From: an uncultured Alphaproteobacteria bacterium
GTDB taxonomy: Bacteria > Pseudomonadota > Alphaproteobacteria > Rhizobiales > Ancalomicrobiaceae
Direction of reading: 5' to 3'
NCBI GenBank assembly: GCA_937892955.1
Contig: CALBKH010000132.1
Span: forward strand, 3,986 to 67,985
DNA length: 64,000 nucleotides
The position numbers and the translations under genes were made by a program. The notes below the pieces were generated by a model that worked only from the letters and a program-made list of their open reading frames with translations, was not told the origin of the DNA and ran no database searches. Below are positions 24,657 to 32,547 of this stretch, piece after piece (the stretch's first letter is position 1; the number at the start of each line of letters is the position of its first letter).

Positions 24657-25006
24657 GCGGACACCTCGGGTTTTCGCGACGGCCGGCATTCGGCGGCCGG
24701 CGGTGGATTGCAGAGTTCGGGCCGGCCGCCGCAGCAGTCGGCGACGAGCGCGGTCGTCACGGCGGTGAGGCGCTCCACCTCGGCGCGGTAGACGACGAAG
24801 CGACCGCGCCGGTCGGCGGTGACCAGGCCGGCGCGGGCGAGCACGGCGAGATGGGCGGACAGCGTGTTGGGCGGAATGGCGAGCTCGCGCGCCAGATCGC
24901 CCGCCGCCTCGCCCTCCGGTTCGGCGGCGACGAGGCGGCGGAACACGGCGAGCCGCGTCGTCTGCGCCAGGGCCGCGAGGGCCTCGATGATCTTGTTCGA
25001 TTCCAT
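24653..25006 (-). CDS. arsR: ArsR family arsenic-responsive repressor
   Basis: This 117-residue winged-helix repressor has the typical core QTTRLAVFRRLVAAEPEG, NTLSAHLAVLARAGLV and RRGRFVVYRAE. The alpha-3 helix lacks the ELCVC metal motif; instead the C-terminus carries Cys91, Cys92 and Cys99 (DCCGGRPELC) plus Cys107, like the C-terminal As(III)-binding type known from Acidithiobacillus ArsR. The ATG at 25006 lies inside a strong inverted repeat, with no Shine-Dalgarno upstream and a TATATT -10-like hexamer nine bases before it, so the mRNA may be leaderless. It is the first gene of the ars operon. Confidence 0.9.
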   Translation of the reverse strand: MESNKIIEALAALAQTTRLAVFRRLVAAEPEGEAAGDLARELAIPPNTLSAHLAVLARAGLVTADRRGRFVVYRAEVERLTAVTTALVADCCGGRPELCNPPPAAECRPSRKPEVSA

Positions 25007-25029
25007 ATTTCTGGAAATATAGAAATATG
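25004..25029 (-). promoter_or_regulatory. ArsR operator and ars promoter overlapping the arsR start codon
   Basis: The perfect 9-bp arms CATATTTCT (25004-25012) and AGAAATATG (25021-25029) surround an 8-base spacer; a second nested repeat, ATATTTC-TG-GAAATAT, covers 25005-25020. Read on the minus strand, TATATT ends nine bases before the ATG and TTGCGT lies about 15 bases further upstream. Binding here would block the operon at its own start. The AT-rich block contrasts sharply with the surrounding DNA. Confidence 0.75.
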
Positions 25030-25164
25030 ATCGCCGACGCAAGGCCGACGTGTCGGCGAGCGACGCGTCGGCGGTGCGGTCGGCGACCATCGCTTTCTCA
25101 TCGACAGACATTCGAAGTTGCGGAACACTCCGCCGGCGGATCGGGCTCAGCGGGAACGAGGATC

Positions 25165-27900
25165 ATGGACGGACTGATCACTCTCGCCATCGTGCTGATC
25201 ATCGCCGTTCCGGCGATGGCGCTTCTGGCGCTGTCGCTGGTGCTGTCGCTGCGCGGGCGAGTCTCGGTTCTCGAGGCGGAACTGCGCAGCCTCGCAGCCC
25301 GGACTGCGCTCGCGTCGGCGGTGGAGGCGGAGCCCGGGGTCGCGCCTCGACCGATCGAGACCGAGTCGCCGATCACGGCGGAAACCGCCGATGCGTCGGA
25401 GACGGTCACGTCTTCGCCCGACGTCGCACCGGTCGACGAGGCCGAGGCCGTCGGGCCGATCGGGGAACCGGAACCGGCCGTCACGCCCGCCGCATCGCCG
25501 AACGCCCCCGTGCCCTCGGCCGCCGGTCTCGAAGAGCGCATCGGCACGCGGTGGGCGGTGTGGGTCGGCGGGGCGGCGCTCGCCTTCGGCCTCGTCTTCC
25601 TCGTCCAGTATTCGATCGAACAGGGCTTCTTCGGCCCGGCCGCGCGGCTCCTGCTCGGCGCGGCGGCGTCGCTGGCGGTGATCGGCGCCGGCGAATGGCT
25701 CCGCCGCGGCGACCGCGCCATCGGCGTCCTCGCCGGCTTTCCCGCCGCGCACATCCCCGCCGTCCTCACCGCCGCCGGCGCCACCGGGCTCTTCGCCGAC
25801 GTGTGGGCGGCCTATGCGCTCTACGGGTTCTTCGGGCCGGCGCTCGCCTTCGTCGCGCTCGGCGCCGTGGCGCTCGCCACCATGGCGGCGGCCCTCGTCC
25901 ACGGCCCGTGGCTCGGGGTCCTCGGCATCCTCGGTGCCTATGGCACGCCGGTGCTGGTCCATTCCGATGCGCCGCAACCGGAGGCGCTCGCCGGCTTCCT
26001 CCTCGTCGTGACGGCGGCGGCCTTCGGCGTCGCCCGTATCCGGCTGTGGCGGTGGGTGGCGGCGACGGCCCTGGCGCTCGCGGTCGGCTGGGGGGTGGTC
26101 TTCGTCGACCTCTTCCGCCCCCTCGCCCTCGCCGAGATCTCGCTCGCCGTCTACGCCCTCGGCGTCTTCCTGCTCACCGCGGGGATCCTCGTCGTCTCGC
26201 TCGACGAGGCGGGACCGCCGACCGAAGACGCGGGTTTCGACCGCTTCGGCCTCGTCTCGCTGGCGGCCGCCACCTTCCTCGTCCTCGTCGCCTTCGATCG
26301 CGGCGCCGGGTCGCTCGGGCCGATCGTCCTCGTCGCCACGTTGATCGGCCTCGCCGGCCTCGCCTGGCGCATCCCGGTGGTGGCGCCGGCGATCGTCATC
26401 GCCGCGGTCGCCGCGGTGCTGGCCGCCGTCATCCAGGGGCTCGACGTCGCCGCGAGCCTGGAGAACGACACCTTCGCCATCGGCACCGACGGGCTGGTGG
26501 CGCTGCGGCCGCGGGTGATCGCGAGTTTCCTCGGCCTGCACGGCGCGATCGGCGCCGGTCTCGTCGCGATCGGCTTCTTCGGGGCGTGGCGGGCGACGCC
26601 GCAGGCCGACCGGGTCTCCGGCTGGTTCGCCCTCGCCGGCACCGGGTTGCCGCTCCTCCTCCTCGTCGTGGTGTGGGGCCGGGTGGCGAGCTTCGAGATC
26701 CACTTCGGCTATGCCGCGGTGGCGCTCGCGGCGGCGGCTGGCTTCACCGCCGCCTGCCTGCGGCTGATCGGGCGGGAGAGCGCCGAACGACCGTCGCTCG
26801 CGGTGGCGATCTACGCCATCGCCGCCATCGCCGCGCTCGGCACGGCGGCGGCGATCGCGCTCGAACGGGCGGCGCTGACGGTGGCGCTCGCCGCGATGGT
26901 CCCGGCCATCGCCTGGGTGTGGACCCTTCGACCGATCGACGCGCTGCGCATCGCGACGGCGGTCGTCGGCGTCGTCGTTCTCGGCCGGCTCGGCTGGGAT
27001 CCGGCGATCACCCGCGACATCGCGACGACGCCGATCTTCAATGCCCTGCTTCTCGGCTACGGCGTACCGGCGGCCGGGACGCTCTTCGCCGCGCGGCTGT
27101 TCCGAACCACGCCGCAGGACATCTGGCGCGCCGTCGTCGAAGGGTTGGCGCTGATCTTCGTCGGCCTCCTGGCGCTGGTCGAGATCCGCCATCTCACCCA
27201 TGGCGGCGACCTCTTCGCCCCGACGATCGGTCTCGTCGAACTCGGTCTCGACGTCACCACCGCGTTCCTCCTCTCTGCCGGGGCGCAGCGTGCGGCCGGG
27301 CGACTCGGCTCGCCGGTGATCGATGCGACGTCGAAGGGACTGTCGCTCTTCACCGCGGCGATCGCGATCCTCGGCCTCGTCGGCGCCGAAAACCCGGTCA
27401 TCACCGGACGGTCGGTCGGACCGCTCGTCTTCGGGGCGCTGTTCTTCGGCTACCTCCTGCCGGCGATCGCCGCCGGCGTCACCGCCCGGATGGCGCGGCT
27501 CGCCGGGCGGCCATGGTGGCTCGTCGCCGTCCTCGCCGGCGCCGCCCATCTCCTCGGCTTCGTCTGGGTGACGCTGATGGTGCGCCGCGCCTTCCAGGGC
27601 GAGATCCTGACCGGGTTCGAGAGCGACGCCGAGATGTGGGCCTATTCGGCGGCGTGGCTGGTCTACGGCGTGGCGACGCTGGTGGTCGGGCTGGTGCTGG
27701 GGTCGAAGCCGGTCCGCCTGCTCTCCGGCGTGGTGGTGACGGCCACCGCCGCCAAGGTCTTCCTGATCGACCTCGCCGACGTCGGCGGCGTGTGGCGGGC
27801 CTTCTCCTTCATCGGCCTCGGCGTGGTGCTGATCGGCATCGCACTGGTCTACCAGCGCTTCCTGTTCGCCCGGCCCGGAGACGGAAAGGGCGCCTCGTGA
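25165..27900 (+). CDS. DUF2339 domain-containing polytopic membrane protein
   Basis: This is a 911-residue protein with more than twenty hydrophobic segments. The first helix (LITLAIVLIIAVPAMALLAL) is followed by a coiled region, an acidic Pro/Ala-rich linker (about 50-120) and then the start of the DUF2339 domain, LEERIGTRWAVWVGGAALAFG. The rest is regularly spaced membrane helices to the end. DUF2339 proteins have no established function; a role in the envelope is inferred from topology. The ATG at 25165 has GAACGAGGATC upstream. Its stop codon lies in the loop of a terminator hairpin. It is divergent from the ars operon. Confidence 0.85.
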   Translation: MDGLITLAIVLIIAVPAMALLALSLVLSLRGRVSVLEAELRSLAARTALASAVEAEPGVAPRPIETESPITAETADASETVTSSPDVAPVDEAEAVGPIGEPEPAVTPAASPNAPVPSAAGLEERIGTRWAVWVGGAALAFGLVFLVQYSIEQGFFGPAARLLLGAAASLAVIGAGEWLRRGDRAIGVLAGFPAAHIPAVLTAAGATGLFADVWAAYALYGFFGPALAFVALGAVALATMAAALVHGPWLGVLGILGAYGTPVLVHSDAPQPEALAGFLLVVTAAAFGVARIRLWRWVAATALALAVGWGVVFVDLFRPLALAEISLAVYALGVFLLTAGILVVSLDEAGPPTEDAGFDRFGLVSLAAATFLVLVAFDRGAGSLGPIVLVATLIGLAGLAWRIPVVAPAIVIAAVAAVLAAVIQGLDVAASLENDTFAIGTDGLVALRPRVIASFLGLHGAIGAGLVAIGFFGAWRATPQADRVSGWFALAGTGLPLLLLVVVWGRVASFEIHFGYAAVALAAAAGFTAACLRLIGRESAERPSLAVAIYAIAAIAALGTAAAIALERAALTVALAAMVPAIAWVWTLRPIDALRIATAVVGVVVLGRLGWDPAITRDIATTPIFNALLLGYGVPAAGTLFAARLFRTTPQDIWRAVVEGLALIFVGLLALVEIRHLTHGGDLFAPTIGLVELGLDVTTAFLLSAGAQRAAGRLGSPVIDATSKGLSLFTAAIAILGLVGAENPVITGRSVGPLVFGALFFGYLLPAIAAGVTARMARLAGRPWWLVAVLAGAAHLLGFVWVTLMVRRAFQGEILTGFESDAEMWAYSAAWLVYGVATLVVGLVLGSKPVRLLSGVVVTATAAKVFLIDLADVGGVWRAFSFIGLGVVLIGIALVYQRFLFARPGDGKGAS

Positions 27901-27913
27901 GGACGAGGCGCCC
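27888..27913 (+). terminator. Terminator hairpin with the DUF2339 stop codon in its loop
   Basis: GGGCGCCTCG (27888-27897) pairs with CGAGGCGCCC (27904-27913); the 6-base loop TGAGGA holds the TGA stop. A translating ribosome would cover the stem, so terminator action would be sensitive to translation. Confidence 0.6.
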
Positions 27914-27987
27914 GAGGGGGGAGGAACTTCCGTCCACCCGAGGAGATCCGTGGTACCGATCGCAGCGGTGCCGATCGGCGTCGTCCG

Positions 27988-28998
27988 TCAGGGACCCATC
28001 TTCTCGGCTTCTTCGGCCTTGGTCAGCGGGCGCGGCTCGGGATCGGGCTCGTCGCCGAGGACGGCGCGGAAGCGGGCGAGGATGCCATCGGCCGAGCGAC
28101 GGGCGTAGCCGATCTCCGGCATCGCCGGCTGCGACCAGACGGTGGTGCGCGGGTTGGCGCTCGCCATCCGCGATTCCGGTACCGGCGGCAGCAGCGGGTG
28201 GCCGCGGCTCTTGGCGCGAGCGACGTCGCGATCGCCGTAGGCGGCGACGGCGGACTGGGTGACGACGCGGCCGGGCCCGGTGCGGCTCATGGCGATGACG
28301 ATGCGGCCGTCCTCGATGGCGCCCTCGGGCGCGGCGAGGGCGAGACGGGGCAGCGTCTCGGCCGGTTGCGGCGCGATCAGCGAGGCGACGGTGACGACCG
28401 GCGGCCACCCCGACTGCGACGGCGCCACGGTGGCGAGCGTCGGCTTGACGAAGAGGTCACGGTCGGTGGTGCGGCCGAGCGGCTGCGGCGCCAACAGACG
28501 ATCGCCCTTGCCGGAACGATTGACGGTCGGAGCGACCTCGACCGGCACGACGGCCGGACGCTTCACACCCGGCACGGCGCCGGTGACGTCGGGATCGACG
28601 ACGTCGCGCGGGACGCGCTTGAGCTCGTGGCGCGGGACGAGATCGGCTTCGGCGACGACGATCGGGGCCGGCGCGGCCTCCGCCGGCGCGGGGGGAGCGC
28701 CGGCGGAGGACAGCGGGGCGGGCGCGGACAGGGCCGCGGCCATGCGGTCGCCACGGGGGGATGCGGCGACCGGCGACGCAGCCGCGATCAGGGCGGTGCG
28801 TTGATCTCTGAGGGTGTCGAAATCGGCCATCCAGGCGCCGGCGTCGCGCACCGTCCAGCGGACGGGCGTTTCGGTCGGCGGGGTGTGCCCGACGACGGCG
28901 ACGGCGACGAGGCCGAGAAGAAGAACGGGGGCCGCCCGCAGACGCGGGAGGAGACCGACCCGTCGGGCCGCGCGGCGGCGGCTCAGCTCATTCGGCAT
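27988..28998 (-). CDS. Hypothetical proline/alanine-rich anchored protein
   Basis: This 336-residue protein begins with an Arg-rich cytoplasmic tail (SRRRAARRVG), then one membrane helix (APVLLLGLVAVAVVG, about residues 22-38), then a long low-complexity Ala/Pro/Val-rich exterior region with no recognisable fold. The C-terminus (ILARFRAVLGDEPDPEPRPL) is charged. It may be a periplasmic spacer or envelope protein. No family is recognised. Codon use matches the window, which argues for a real gene, but the low complexity leaves some doubt. The 220 bp to meaB hold no gene. Confidence 0.55.
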   Translation of the reverse strand: MPNELSRRRAARRVGLLPRLRAAPVLLLGLVAVAVVGHTPPTETPVRWTVRDAGAWMADFDTLRDQRTALIAAASPVAASPRGDRMAAALSAPAPLSSAGAPPAPAEAAPAPIVVAEADLVPRHELKRVPRDVVDPDVTGAVPGVKRPAVVPVEVAPTVNRSGKGDRLLAPQPLGRTTDRDLFVKPTLATVAPSQSGWPPVVTVASLIAPQPAETLPRLALAAPEGAIEDGRIVIAMSRTGPGRVVTQSAVAAYGDRDVARAKSRGHPLLPPVPESRMASANPRTTVWSQPAMPEIGYARRSADGILARFRAVLGDEPDPEPRPLTKAEEAEKMGP

Positions 28999-29218
28999 GA
29001 CTCGATACGAACTCCGAACCAGCGGGGCACACCGCAGGCGTTGCCGACATGCAACGACCGAGAGGTGGTTTCCCGAACGACCCGATGATCGACGAGTAAC
29101 CTCGAGAAAAGGTTAAGCGACGGCGGAAACCGCACGTTTTCGCGGAATTTCGCGGTTCGTGGCGGCGCGTCGGCGCGGATGTGGCAGAAACATGGTGAAC
29201 GGCGCGATCCGGCGCGGC

Positions 29219-30169
29219 TCACGACGACGGAGACAGGCGGGCCTCCAGGTCGGCGTCGAGGCGGACGATGGCGCCGAAGGGGCCCTCGGCCGATCGCAGC
29301 GCCGCGGCGACGTCGACCGCCGCGAGACCGCGCGCGCCGAAGCGCACCCGGATGGCGTCCTCGACCCAGTGGCGGGCCTGGGCGGCGCGGCGGCGATCGA
29401 GCCGGCCCGCCTCGGCGAGATGATCGCGATGGCCGGCGACCGCGGCGGCGAGATCGTCGAGCCCCGCCCCGCTCGTCGCCGAGACCAGCACCACCGGGGC
29501 GATCCAGGCGCCCGGCTCGTGGTCGGCGAGCGTCAGCGCCCCGGCGACGTCGGCCATTGCCCGGCGGGCAGGCTCGCCCATGTCGGCCTTGGTGACGCAG
29601 ACGATGTCGGGCAGCTCCATGACGCCGGCCTTCATGAACTGCAGGCTGTCGCCGGAGCCCGGCTGGATGCACAGCAGCACCGTGTCGGCGACGAAGGCGA
29701 TGTCGCCCTCCGACTGGCCGATGCCGACGCTCTCGACGACGACGAGATCGTAGACGGCGCGCATCAGCACGATCGCCGCCACAGCGTGGTCGGAGAGGCC
29801 TCCGAGCCGGTCGCGTGCCGCCATCGAACGGACGAAGACGCCCTGGTCGTCGGGGTCGGTCCTGAGCCGGGTGCGGTCGCCGAGCAGCGCCCCGCCGGTG
29901 AAGCGCGACGAGGGATCGACGGCGACGACGCCGACGGTGCGACCGCCGCGGCGGGCGCCGGAGATCAGCGCATTGGTCAGCGTCGACTTGCCCACCCCCG
30001 GCGGGCCGGTGAGGCCGAGGACGTCGCCGCGGGGATCGGCGGCGCAGGCGTCGAGCAGGCGGGCGAGGTCGAGCGAGCCGTGGGCGATCTCGATCAGCGA
30101 CAGGGCGCGGGCGACCGCCGGTTTGCCGCCGGCGCGGATCTCGTCGAGGGTCGGGATGGCGGCTCTCAT
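29219..30169 (-). CDS. meaB: Methylmalonyl-CoA mutase-associated GTPase MeaB
   Basis: This 316-residue G3E-family GTPase protects and reloads adenosylcobalamin in methylmalonyl-CoA mutase. The P-loop GPPGVGKST lies at about 55-63; DPSSRFTGGALLGDRTRL is the switch region, VVVESVGIGQSE the Walker B and TKADMGEPARRA the base-specificity motif. The mutase genes are not nearby. Two adjacent ATGs (30172 and 30169) follow a GGGGG run; I chose the second for better spacing. The AT-rich two-gene unit lies upstream on the same strand, 134 bp away, so MeaB may be partly read through from it. Confidence 0.92.
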   Translation of the reverse strand: MRAAIPTLDEIRAGGKPAVARALSLIEIAHGSLDLARLLDACAADPRGDVLGLTGPPGVGKSTLTNALISGARRGGRTVGVVAVDPSSRFTGGALLGDRTRLRTDPDDQGVFVRSMAARDRLGGLSDHAVAAIVLMRAVYDLVVVESVGIGQSEGDIAFVADTVLLCIQPGSGDSLQFMKAGVMELPDIVCVTKADMGEPARRAMADVAGALTLADHEPGAWIAPVVLVSATSGAGLDDLAAAVAGHRDHLAEAGRLDRRRAAQARHWVEDAIRVRFGARGLAAVDVAAALRSAEGPFGAIVRLDADLEARLSPSS

Positions 30170-30303
30170 CATGCCCCCTGATCGCACGGGCGACGCCCGA
30201 GGTGAAGGGGGCGCACTCGAGACGTCGGAGGGATCGGGAGCGGTTCGAACGGGACGATGTTCGTGTGAACCTCGGAAGTTCGCAGCCACCCCGACGCCAC
30301 CAG

Positions 30304-30801
30304 TCAATGACCCATCAAGGACCGCGGATGCATCTCCGTCCGGAATTCAGAAGAAATTCGAGCATCATGGCGCATCTCGCCTACCCAACCCTTTTCCGTG
30401 GCGGCATCGTCAAAAAGAAACAAAGTCATTCCGAGCGGGAGCGCGTTCCGCAATATTTCTTTTCTCTTCTCAATATTAAACTCATCAATTTCTGCATTAG
30501 ATATCATCGCATATTCAATATATTTGATAGATCTAGTGAAAAAATACCCGACAACCTCTCTGTGGCGAAATTTTGGGCGCTCGAACACAGGGCGAGGCCG
30601 AAGATCTACTATAACCGCTATCCCGTATCGCGAGACCAATCTAAGTAATATTTCTTCCGACAACGTATTGATGTGCACGAAACTCGTCAGGCCCCGACAG
30701 CTTGTGCGATCGAGGAAGAGCGAAGCCTGCACTTCGATCGAGACAGGCTCAGTGGAGGCCCGTGCAAAACACAGCGGCCTTATGATCTTGGCCTCATTCA
30801 T
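30304..30801 (-). CDS. DUF488-like protein, partner of the dCTP deaminase
   Basis: This 165-residue protein has no clear close family. The central pattern SEEILLRLVSRYGIAVIVDLRPRP, then FERPKFRHREVVGYFFTRSIKYIEY, resembles the start of DUF488 domains (Val-Asp-Val-Arg-X-X-Pro followed by a Tyr-rich strand). The later TLFLFDDAATEKG aligns with the DUF488 segment that normally holds a conserved Cys, which is missing here. Its ATG overlaps the end of the deaminase gene by eight bases (ATGAATGA), so the two are translationally coupled. The gene is much AT-richer than its surroundings, a sign of horizontal transfer. A defence role is inferred from this coupling. Confidence 0.6.
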   Translation of the reverse strand: MNEAKIIRPLCFARASTEPVSIEVQASLFLDRTSCRGLTSFVHINTLSEEILLRLVSRYGIAVIVDLRPRPVFERPKFRHREVVGYFFTRSIKYIEYAMISNAEIDEFNIEKRKEILRNALPLGMTLFLFDDAATEKGWVGEMRHDARISSEFRTEMHPRSLMGH

Positions 30802-32458
30802 GATTCGTCTCCGGAACGAGCTGTGCCGCTTTTTCTTCGACGATCCTCAATTCGAGAAGCCGGACTGCGGTGACCGGGACTGCCGGCGTCGGGGGGACAT
30901 AGGCACCCTTCCCGTCCTTCAATTCGACTCGCTTGAAAAAGTAATCCTCGTACATGCGCGGGCCAACCCCCGTGAACGGTACGATCTCCATCTTGTCCGC
31001 ACGCTCACCCGCTGTCGAACTAGGTCGTTCGTTGCGGATCGCGTCGCTGTGGAGCTCACTCGCCAAGCTCTTCACGTATGGTTCTATGTAGACGACCGAC
31101 CGAATTCCCGCCGTCACCAGATGTCGTGCGCAGTTGTGACATGGGTAAGTCGTCGTGTAGAGCGTCCCTCGCACCGGCGAAATTCCGGACCGGGCCGCCG
31201 AAAACAGAGCATCCATTTCCGCATGGATCGAACGCGAATATTCGATGAGATCCTTGACGCCGGGCATGCCGTCGAGGAGATCCGGCTTCGTGTTGAACAG
31301 TTCGGCGATCGCTTTCTGAACCTTCGCTCTCTCGCCTCCCGCCAAGTCGAAGCCGCCGGGTCGGCTCGGGTGTACCGCTTCCGCCACTTTCGGCGCGAGT
31401 GTCTCGGCCAACCAGGTTCCGATCCTCTGCCTCAACTCACTCTTTCGTCTTTGGTTGTGACATCCGTGGAATTTTGGTTGAGACTTGTCGTTCGCCTGCC
31501 ATTCCCAACGGAAGCAGCGATGATCCGGTTTGCAATCTTCATCATAAACACCACCGCCGAACTTCGGAACATCGTTGCATCCGGTTGCGACCAGCGTCCC
31601 CGTTTCGCAGACCAACGCCGCTCCGACCTGCCTCGAAAGGCAGGACGATTGAAGCGCGGCAGAATGGGCGTGGTACATGCCCTTTTCTGCGGCTTTCGGC
31701 CGGACAAGCGAATTACCCAGAACCAAATTACAAAATCGCAACAGATCGTCCGTCAGATTTTCCCCGCCCGATGATTTTTCGCTATTGTCTAAAAAATAAT
31801 CCGCTACATAAAAGGCATCTCTGACTTGTTGTCCGTGGTGATTCTTGGCGTCTTTTTCATCTCTATCGATGTAAGTTTGCACCTCATCCTCAGACACACC
31901 TGCGTACTTCACGTTATTTCTAATATTTCCTATCAATCTGGCTCGACGAGCCGTACGATCGCAATGTACAGCCACCAGACGAAACGATTGATCGTAGACC
32001 TTCCGCAACAGGTCGACTTCGGCGGTATGTTTGATGGAGTCGAGAATGAACGCGATTTTCGTCCGCCCCGGCTCCAATCCGCGCTTGTCCCGAAGTCGCT
32101 TGATCTCTCCGATCGCCAATGCCGCAACGGCGTCATCCCCATGAGCCGCCCTCAATTCGTCGCCGTGATCCTGCAGACTGCTCGCACGGTCGAACCTCTT
32201 CCGGCCGGCATCGGCCCCGTGGTCTCCATCAGAATAGGTTCTCCCCGATTGGCGGGCTATCAAGCTACTCAATTTTATACATTCGACCGCGTAGTCTTCC
32301 GTTTGGAGCAAAACCTCCAAACGTTTCGCCGCCGTCGAACACCCTGATCCCACATAACCGACGAAACCCATCACCAATTCGCGTGAGAGCGGCGAGACCT
32401 CTTGCACTTCCCTAGACGCGATTTCGCCTGAAATAACTGATTTAGCAGAGCTTTTCAC
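30794..32458 (-). CDS. avcD: Anti-phage dCTP deaminase (AvcD type)
   Basis: This 554-residue protein has two parts. The N-terminal P-loop nucleotide-kinase-like domain begins GFVGYVGSGCSTAAK (about 31-45). The C-terminal deoxycytidylate-deaminase domain has the zinc motifs SIHAEMDAL (His412, catalytic Glu414) and TTYPCHNC (Cys440, Cys443), with an inserted Cys-rich loop (CKPDHRC, HGC, about 309-333). This layout is that of AvcD and related anti-phage deaminases, which deplete dCTP during infection by converting it toward dUTP/dUMP. The GTG at 32458 has GGAGGGGG eight bases upstream. The gene is AT-rich relative to both flanks. No AvcI-type RNA inhibitor was recognisable. Confidence 0.88.
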   Translation of the reverse strand: MKSSAKSVISGEIASREVQEVSPLSRELVMGFVGYVGSGCSTAAKRLEVLLQTEDYAVECIKLSSLIARQSGRTYSDGDHGADAGRKRFDRASSLQDHGDELRAAHGDDAVAALAIGEIKRLRDKRGLEPGRTKIAFILDSIKHTAEVDLLRKVYDQSFRLVAVHCDRTARRARLIGNIRNNVKYAGVSEDEVQTYIDRDEKDAKNHHGQQVRDAFYVADYFLDNSEKSSGGENLTDDLLRFCNLVLGNSLVRPKAAEKGMYHAHSAALQSSCLSRQVGAALVCETGTLVATGCNDVPKFGGGVYDEDCKPDHRCFRWEWQANDKSQPKFHGCHNQRRKSELRQRIGTWLAETLAPKVAEAVHPSRPGGFDLAGGERAKVQKAIAELFNTKPDLLDGMPGVKDLIEYSRSIHAEMDALFSAARSGISPVRGTLYTTTYPCHNCARHLVTAGIRSVVYIEPYVKSLASELHSDAIRNERPSSTAGERADKMEIVPFTGVGPRMYEDYFFKRVELKDGKGAYVPPTPAVPVTAVRLLELRIVEEKAAQLVPETNHE

Positions 32459-32547
32459 TATAACCCCCTCCGTCGCCAAGCTGGGCCGCGTCAACCCACC
32501 CCGGGGGCCAGATTGCCGATTCGAGGTTGTGCTGTCGACAAAAACAA

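Noticed and set aside
30398..31774. A 458-codon plus-strand frame across the avcD region
   Set aside because: It lies opposite a well-supported deaminase and shows no domain. Its existence follows from the codon pattern of the other strand.
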